A DNA stretch of 64,000 bases from Anaerolentibacter hominis. Its GTDB lineage: Bacteria > Bacillota > Clostridia > Lachnospirales > Lachnospiraceae. Under the pieces are notes generated by a model. That model was not told where the DNA came from, ran no database searches, and saw only the letters and a program-made list of their open reading frames with translations. Below, one piece after another: positions 60,087 through 64,000 of this stretch. The position numbers and the translations under genes are program-made. How positions within the stretch are numbered: the stretch's first letter is position 1; every line of letters starts with the position of its first letter. The stretch is taken from contig NZ_JAWDIX010000001.1 of NCBI RefSeq assembly GCF_032380675.1, positions 992,001 through 1,056,000 on the forward strand. Reading direction: 5' to 3'.

Positions 60087-61004
60087 CTAAAGTCTGCCCA
60101 GATCGGAGGAAAAAGATGCGGCCGGATTCTGACCGAGCTTTAAGCACATCTGGATAAAGGCTTCCGCTGAATCAGTCAGATATTTATGTTCATGAAAAAT
60201 AATGTAAAACTTACGGTCAAAGGATACATCCCGAAGAGGTACTGTGCAGATGGTACCTTCTTCCAGATCTTTTTTGACAAGCAGATAGGGCAGTACCGAG
60301 AGTCCCAGGCCGGCCTCCACTGCCTTTACGATGGCCTGCGTGCTCACGCTCTCCCAGACCGGTTCGATGTCCATATGATGCAGAACAAGTGTGCTGTCCA
60401 GAATCTCTCTTCCGGAGCTGCCTTTCTCCCGGAGAATGAAATCATAGGCGGTGATCCGGGAGAACTCAACAGGAGCTTCCTTTTGTATCGGATGATCCGG
60501 AGAGCTGATCAGAACCAGCTTGTCATCCAGAAAAGGAATTTGTTTAACGTGAGGGTGCCGGGGGATGCCTTCGATCAGGGCGAAATCCACCTGGTTATTC
60601 AGGACACTTTCTTCCGCCTGCTCCGAATTGTAGACGGAAGCCTGGACACGGATCTGGGGATAGGCAGTGCGAAATTGCCGGACCAGATCGGGCAGATAAA
60701 AATTGCCGATGGTAATACTGGCGCCGATCCGAAGGGTGCCCAGCATATCCCAGTTCCGGATGCTTTTTTCCATCTCATCAAAGAGAGAAATGATGTGGGA
60801 AGCATAGCCGTAGAAATGGATACCGCTTTCAGTGACATAGAGACGTCTGGATATCCGGTCGAATAGTTTTACCCCATAGTAATCTTCCAGCTCCTTCACC
60901 GCCAGGCTCACCGAAGGCTGAGCCAGATGGAGCAGCTGAGAAGCTTTCGTAATGCTGCTGTTTTCATAGACTGCGACAAAGATCCGCAGATGGCGTATTG
61001 TCAT
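60087..61004 (-). CDS. LysR-family transcriptional regulator
   Basis: A 305-aa LysR regulator. N-terminal helix-turn-helix: MTIRHLRIFVAVYENSSITK, ASQLLHLAQPSVSLAVKELED. The effector domain covers about 90-295. ATG 61002-61004 has GGAG 8 bases upstream; the open frame beyond runs into the inverted-repeat element and is not coding. It is divergent from the chromate-type transporter pair at 61302, the usual layout for a LysR controlling its neighbour. The effector is unknown. Confidence 0.92.
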   Translation of the reverse strand: MTIRHLRIFVAVYENSSITKASQLLHLAQPSVSLAVKELEDYYGVKLFDRISRRLYVTESGIHFYGYASHIISLFDEMEKSIRNWDMLGTLRIGASITIGNFYLPDLVRQFRTAYPQIRVQASVYNSEQAEESVLNNQVDFALIEGIPRHPHVKQIPFLDDKLVLISSPDHPIQKEAPVEFSRITAYDFILREKGSSGREILDSTLVLHHMDIEPVWESVSTQAIVKAVEAGLGLSVLPYLLVKKDLEEGTICTVPLRDVSFDRKFYIIFHEHKYLTDSAEAFIQMCLKLGQNPAASFSSDLGRL

Positions 61005-61027
61005 AATGTAGTCTCCTGTTATTAATA

Positions 61028-61138
61028 TGGACGCCAAAAGCACCCTTGGCGCAATGCGCTGTGTCATGTTATATGGTAAGCAAGCTTACACATCAACATC
61101 TGGTACAGCGCCAGTGCAAAGCACTGTTTTGGCGTCCA
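61028..61138. repeat. Element with perfect 12-bp inverted ends (MITE-like)
   Basis: TGGACGCCAAAA (61028-61039) and TTTTGGCGTCCA (61127-61138) are perfect inverted ends of a 111-bp segment. Inside are CAGTGC/GCACTG and related short stems. Its right part resembles 10693-10718. It sits in the divergent control region of lysR and the transporter genes. The remaining stretch to 61301 is AT-rich and holds no gene. Confidence 0.6.
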
Positions 61139-61301
61139 AATTGAATACATAACAATTTCATTATATTTTATATCAAATAATAATATTTTACTTATATTCT
61201 ATACTGGAATAAGATAGAAAGCAAGGGATGAAGTGTGAAGCAAAAGCGGTTTCACACTATTATTATGTTGAATTATTATTCAGGAGGTAGGAGAGGAAGA
61301 A

Positions 61302-61910
61302 ATGAGTGAAGAAAAAGTAGCGGCCGGACGCGGAAAGGCGGATGGCAAAGTGCTGAGAAAACTGTTTTTCTCGACACTGTATCTGAGTACGTTTACCTTT
61401 GGGGGAGGCTTTGTTATCGTTACCCTGATGAAGAAAAAGTTTGTGGATGAACTGCATTGGCTGGAAGAGGATGAGATGCTGGATCTGACTGCGATAGCCC
61501 AGTCCTCGCCGGGAGCGATAGCGGTCAACGCCTCGATCCTGCTGGGATACCGGGTTGCAGGCATGGTGGGGGCCATGGTTTCTATACTGGGAACGATTCT
61601 GCCGCCTCTTGTTATTCTGTCGGTCATTTCCCTGTTCTATCAGGCGTTCCGGGACAATGTCATTGTGAATGCGGCGCTGAAGGGGATGCAGGCCGGTGTG
61701 GCTGCCGTGATTATGGATGTTGTGATCAACCTGGGTACCAATGTAATGAAGAAAAATCAGAAGCTGCTGTCGGCATTTCTGATGGTCGCTTCCTTTGCGG
61801 CAACCTTTGTATTTAAAGTTAACGTGATCTATATTATTCTGATCTGTATCGCAATTGGAATTGTGAAGCACTTTGTGCTGGCAAAAAGAGAGGGGGCTGA
61901 CAAATCATGA
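61302..61910 (+). CDS. Chromate-transporter-family protein, half 1
   Basis: A 202-aa membrane protein of the short-chain CHR family. FGGGFVIVTLMKKKFVDELH, IAQSSPGAIAVNASILLGYR and GAMVSILGTILPPLV are family motifs; the N-terminal tail is charged. Half-size CHR proteins work as pairs. Classic members expel chromate, but gut relatives may move other anions. AGGAGG lies upstream of its ATG. It overlaps its partner by 4 bases (ATGA). Confidence 0.88.
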   Translation: MSEEKVAAGRGKADGKVLRKLFFSTLYLSTFTFGGGFVIVTLMKKKFVDELHWLEEDEMLDLTAIAQSSPGAIAVNASILLGYRVAGMVGAMVSILGTILPPLVILSVISLFYQAFRDNVIVNAALKGMQAGVAAVIMDVVINLGTNVMKKNQKLLSAFLMVASFAATFVFKVNVIYIILICIAIGIVKHFVLAKREGADKS

Positions 61911-62476
61911 TTTACCTGCAGTTGTTTTTAAGCTTCCTTCAAATCGGAGCATTCAGTATCGGCGGCGGCTATGCGGCCATGCCCCTGATCCAGAACCAGG
62001 TGGTAACGCTGCATGGCTGGCTTACTATGACGGAATTTACGGATCTGATCACCATTGCGGAGATGACTCCCGGACCGATTGCGGTCAATTCAGCCACATT
62101 TGTGGGGACACATATCGCAGGTCTCCCGGGCGCGTTAATCGCCACAGCCGGCTGTATCCTGCCGTCCTGTATTATTGTTTCTATTTTAGCGTACTGCTAT
62201 TATAAATACAGACAGTCCACCATGATTCAGGATGTATTAAGCACGCTGCGTCCGGTGGTGGTAGCGCTGATCGCCTCCGCGGGACTCAATATTCTGATTA
62301 TGGCCTTCTGGAACGGAACCTTCTCTTTGTCCGGCATTCTGGATGCCAACTGGGCAAATGTGGTATTCTTTGCGATAGCAATGTTTTTGCTGCGGAAATT
62401 TAAAATGAATCCGATCCATGTCATGCTGCTGTGCGGGCTGGCGGGAGTGGTCACAAAGGTGGTCCTGAAAATATAA
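61907..62476 (+). CDS. Chromate-transporter-family protein, half 2
   Basis: A 189-aa membrane protein, partner of the preceding half. QIGAFSIGGGYAAMPLIQNQ, IAEMTPGPIAVNSATFVG and GALIATAGCILPSCIIV are the matching CHR motifs, here with the PGPIAVN variant. The overlapping start gives equal expression of both halves. Regulation by the divergent LysR gene is probable. A perfect terminator closes the unit. Confidence 0.88.
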   Translation: MIYLQLFLSFLQIGAFSIGGGYAAMPLIQNQVVTLHGWLTMTEFTDLITIAEMTPGPIAVNSATFVGTHIAGLPGALIATAGCILPSCIIVSILAYCYYKYRQSTMIQDVLSTLRPVVVALIASAGLNILIMAFWNGTFSLSGILDANWANVVFFAIAMFLLRKFKMNPIHVMLLCGLAGVVTKVVLKI

Positions 62477-62490
62477 AAATAGTGAGAAAA

Positions 62491-62525
62491 AATAAAAGCG
62501 CCTTGAAAGGCGCTTTTATTTTTTG
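62491..62525 (+). terminator. Intrinsic terminator after the CHR pair
   Basis: A perfect 14-bp stem AATAAAAGCGCCTT/AAGGCGCTTTTATT with a 2-base loop, followed by T. Confidence 0.9.
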
Positions 62526-62570
62526 ACGGCCGCTTTGCGGCCAATTCTTCTTTTCATCTGCCGTTATAAA

Positions 62571-63860
62571 TTACTCTTCAAATTCCAGCACATCGTCCTT
62601 GCCCTTGGGAAGAACCAGAGCCAGGATAATACCTACTACAGCAGCCAGCGCAAGACCGGAGATGGTCACTGTACCGGTGATCGGGATACTGTCGCAGCCA
62701 ATTCCGAGAACCACGATGATCGAAGCGATCATCAGGTTTCGGCTGTTGCCGAAGTTTAATCTGGAATTGATCAGGATACGGACGCCGACCGCCGCGATCA
62801 TACCGTAGAGAACGATACTGATACCGCCGCTGACAGGACCGGGAATACTGGAAATAACCGCCCCGAACTTACCGATCAGTCCCAGGATGATGGAGAAGAC
62901 AGCCGCGATCCGGATGATAGACGGATCATAGTTCTTGGTAACTGCCAGAACGCCGGTGTTTTCACCGTAGGTTGTATTGGCAGGGCCGCCGATCAGTCCT
63001 GCAAATGCGGTAGCGATACCGTCGCCCAGGATTGTTCTGTGGATGCCGGGGTCTACCATAAAGTTCTGACCGCAGACCGCACTGTTGGTGGTGATATCGC
63101 CCACATGCTCGATCAGGGTGACAAAAGCGATAGGCGCAATGGCCAGGATGGCATCCGCCCGGAATACCGGTGCGCATAAAATCTGGGACAGCACGTCCTT
63201 ATCCGCAACGGAGAAGAAATGTGCGGCGGAAACGCTGGACAGATCCAGAAAGCCCATGGGGATGCAAATCAGATAACCGACTATGATAGCAAACAGAATC
63301 GGCATCAGGTTGAACATGCCTTTTGCAAAGACGGAAATGATGACAATGGTAGCCAGCACGCAGGTGGTGACCAGCACTGCCTTCAGACTGAACTCTCCAT
63401 TATAATAGAAGGCGGAACCGATTGCCGTGGAGCTTAAACGCAGACCGATTACGATAATCATAGGACCGGTTACAATAGGCGGAAGCAGCTTATTTACCTT
63501 CTCATAGCCTACCAGTTTAATCAGCAGGGAGAAGACCATATAAATAAGGCCGGCCACAATCAACGCTCCCTTTACTGCCGCCAGCTTGTCCAGAAAATCA
63601 GGATCGCCCATACGAGAATCCCCTATCACTGCTATAATACCGCCCATAAAGGCAAAACTGGAACCTAAAAATACAGGTACTTTTCTCTTTGTTACCATGT
63701 GGAAAATCAAGGTTCCGATACCGGCAGCGATCAATGTGATGGATGTATTCAGACCTGTAAGAGCCGGAACCAGTACCGTCGCACCGAACATAGCCAGTAC
63801 ATGCTGAAGCCCCAGAATCAGCTTCTTTGAAAAACTTTTTTCCGCAACATTATTCCCCAT
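62571..63860 (-). CDS. Uracil/xanthine permease (NCS2 family)
   Basis: A 429-aa transporter with 12-14 expected membrane helices. GLQHVLAMFGATVLVPALTG, FLGSSFAFMGGIIAVIG, AIAPIAFVTLIEHVGDI (substrate Glu) and GGPANTTYGENTGVLAVTKN are UraA-type motifs, so it most likely imports uracil by proton symport. It ends in an acidic tail. AGGAGGGG lies upstream of its ATG. Two leader hairpins at 63910-63985 suggest attenuation. No pyr genes are adjacent in the window. Confidence 0.93.
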   Translation of the reverse strand: MGNNVAEKSFSKKLILGLQHVLAMFGATVLVPALTGLNTSITLIAAGIGTLIFHMVTKRKVPVFLGSSFAFMGGIIAVIGDSRMGDPDFLDKLAAVKGALIVAGLIYMVFSLLIKLVGYEKVNKLLPPIVTGPMIIVIGLRLSSTAIGSAFYYNGEFSLKAVLVTTCVLATIVIISVFAKGMFNLMPILFAIIVGYLICIPMGFLDLSSVSAAHFFSVADKDVLSQILCAPVFRADAILAIAPIAFVTLIEHVGDITTNSAVCGQNFMVDPGIHRTILGDGIATAFAGLIGGPANTTYGENTGVLAVTKNYDPSIIRIAAVFSIILGLIGKFGAVISSIPGPVSGGISIVLYGMIAAVGVRILINSRLNFGNSRNLMIASIIVVLGIGCDSIPITGTVTISGLALAAVVGIILALVLPKGKDDVLEFEE

Positions 63861-63908
63861 AACGGAAAACCCCTCCTTTTTGTTATTGCTATGCCGTAAA
63901 GTCCGGTA

Positions 63909-63985
63909 AAAAATAGAAGAACAGGCCGTTTCAGGCCGCAGTAAAGGCTCCGAATCGCTTCCTGATGAAACGAAAGCGGAGCCTT
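63909..63985 (-). promoter_or_regulatory. Leader hairpins of the uracil permease gene
   Basis: On the minus strand AAGGCTCCG/CGGAGCCTT form a 9-bp stem (63944-63985), followed by a GGCC/GGCC hairpin and a T-rich run (ATTTTTT), which looks like an attenuator. The PyrR binding consensus was not recognised, so pyrimidine control is an inference. Confidence 0.45.
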
Positions 63986-64000
63986 CCCATCATTTTAAAC

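Noticed and set aside
1..64000. tRNA, rRNA, prophage or integrated element genes
   Set aside because: No clover-leaf, rRNA block, integrase, transposase or phage structural gene was found when reading both strands.

Overview
The window looks like a chromosomal segment of an anaerobic, gut-type, spore-forming member of the Clostridia, most likely family Lachnospiraceae. The evidence is: strong AGGAGG-type ribosome sites with frequent TTG and GTG starts; family-typical small proteins (DUF6145-like, DUF6179-like, a LysO exporter split over two genes, a half-size ChrA pair); rubredoxin/rubrerythrin and ferredoxin proteins; an FMN riboswitch in front of a RibU-type ECF component; bacterial glycogen genes; and many MATE and ABC exporters. 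No rRNA, tRNA, CRISPR array, complete insertion sequence or prophage was found. This assignment is an inference from gene content, not from a search.

Layout. 1-5001: end of an ABC exporter, an ArsR-type regulator, a PadR regulator coupled to a membrane protein of the SEDS (FtsW/RodA) type, and an XRE regulator. 5142-7227: first copy of a dispersed repeat and an ABC exporter. 7274-10591: a hairpin array followed by a visibly AT-richer block (DUF3592 protein, methyltransferase/beta-lactamase fusion, DUF1989 protein). 10592-11346: a gene-poor stretch with a perfect promoter, inverted repeats and a string of hairpins shared with 2041-2142. 11347-14984: GNAT acetyltransferase, Smr-less MutS2-like ATPase, BtrH-like protein. 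15374-20049: heterodimeric ABC exporter, MarR repressor and cysteine hydrolase under a palindromic promoter/operator. 20068-27729: alpha/beta hydrolase, a frameshifted DUF6179-like gene, carB without carA, the split LysO exporter and a radical SAM protein.

27729-32575 holds the FMN riboswitch with ribU, then glgA and glgB separated by a repeat copy. 32716-40417 holds an AraC regulator, a DUF2628-like protein, three tandem MATE paralogues on the minus strand and a divergent fourth. 40478-42205 is a Y-family polymerase behind a LexA-like box. 42281-51041 is a housekeeping block: nfeD-like/SPFH, patatin phospholipase, argF-birA, coaX-dus and asd. 51337-54951 mixes two unusual secretion-signal-less structural proteins with a TetR regulator and a rubredoxin/ferredoxin pair. 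55183-58559 is a dual-SBP diguanylate cyclase overlapping nudC. 58781-63860 holds an ATC-hydrolase-like protein, an S51 peptidase, a LysR regulator divergent from a two-gene chromate-type transporter, and a uracil permease.

The least explained content is non-coding: a roughly 180-bp structured repeat in four full copies plus one partial copy (one supplies the last 13 codons of nudC), an array of about five small hairpins joined by a constant GTGAAA linker, a string-of-hairpins repeat, purine-rich motifs right after stop codons, and two segments bounded by 11-12 bp inverted repeats.
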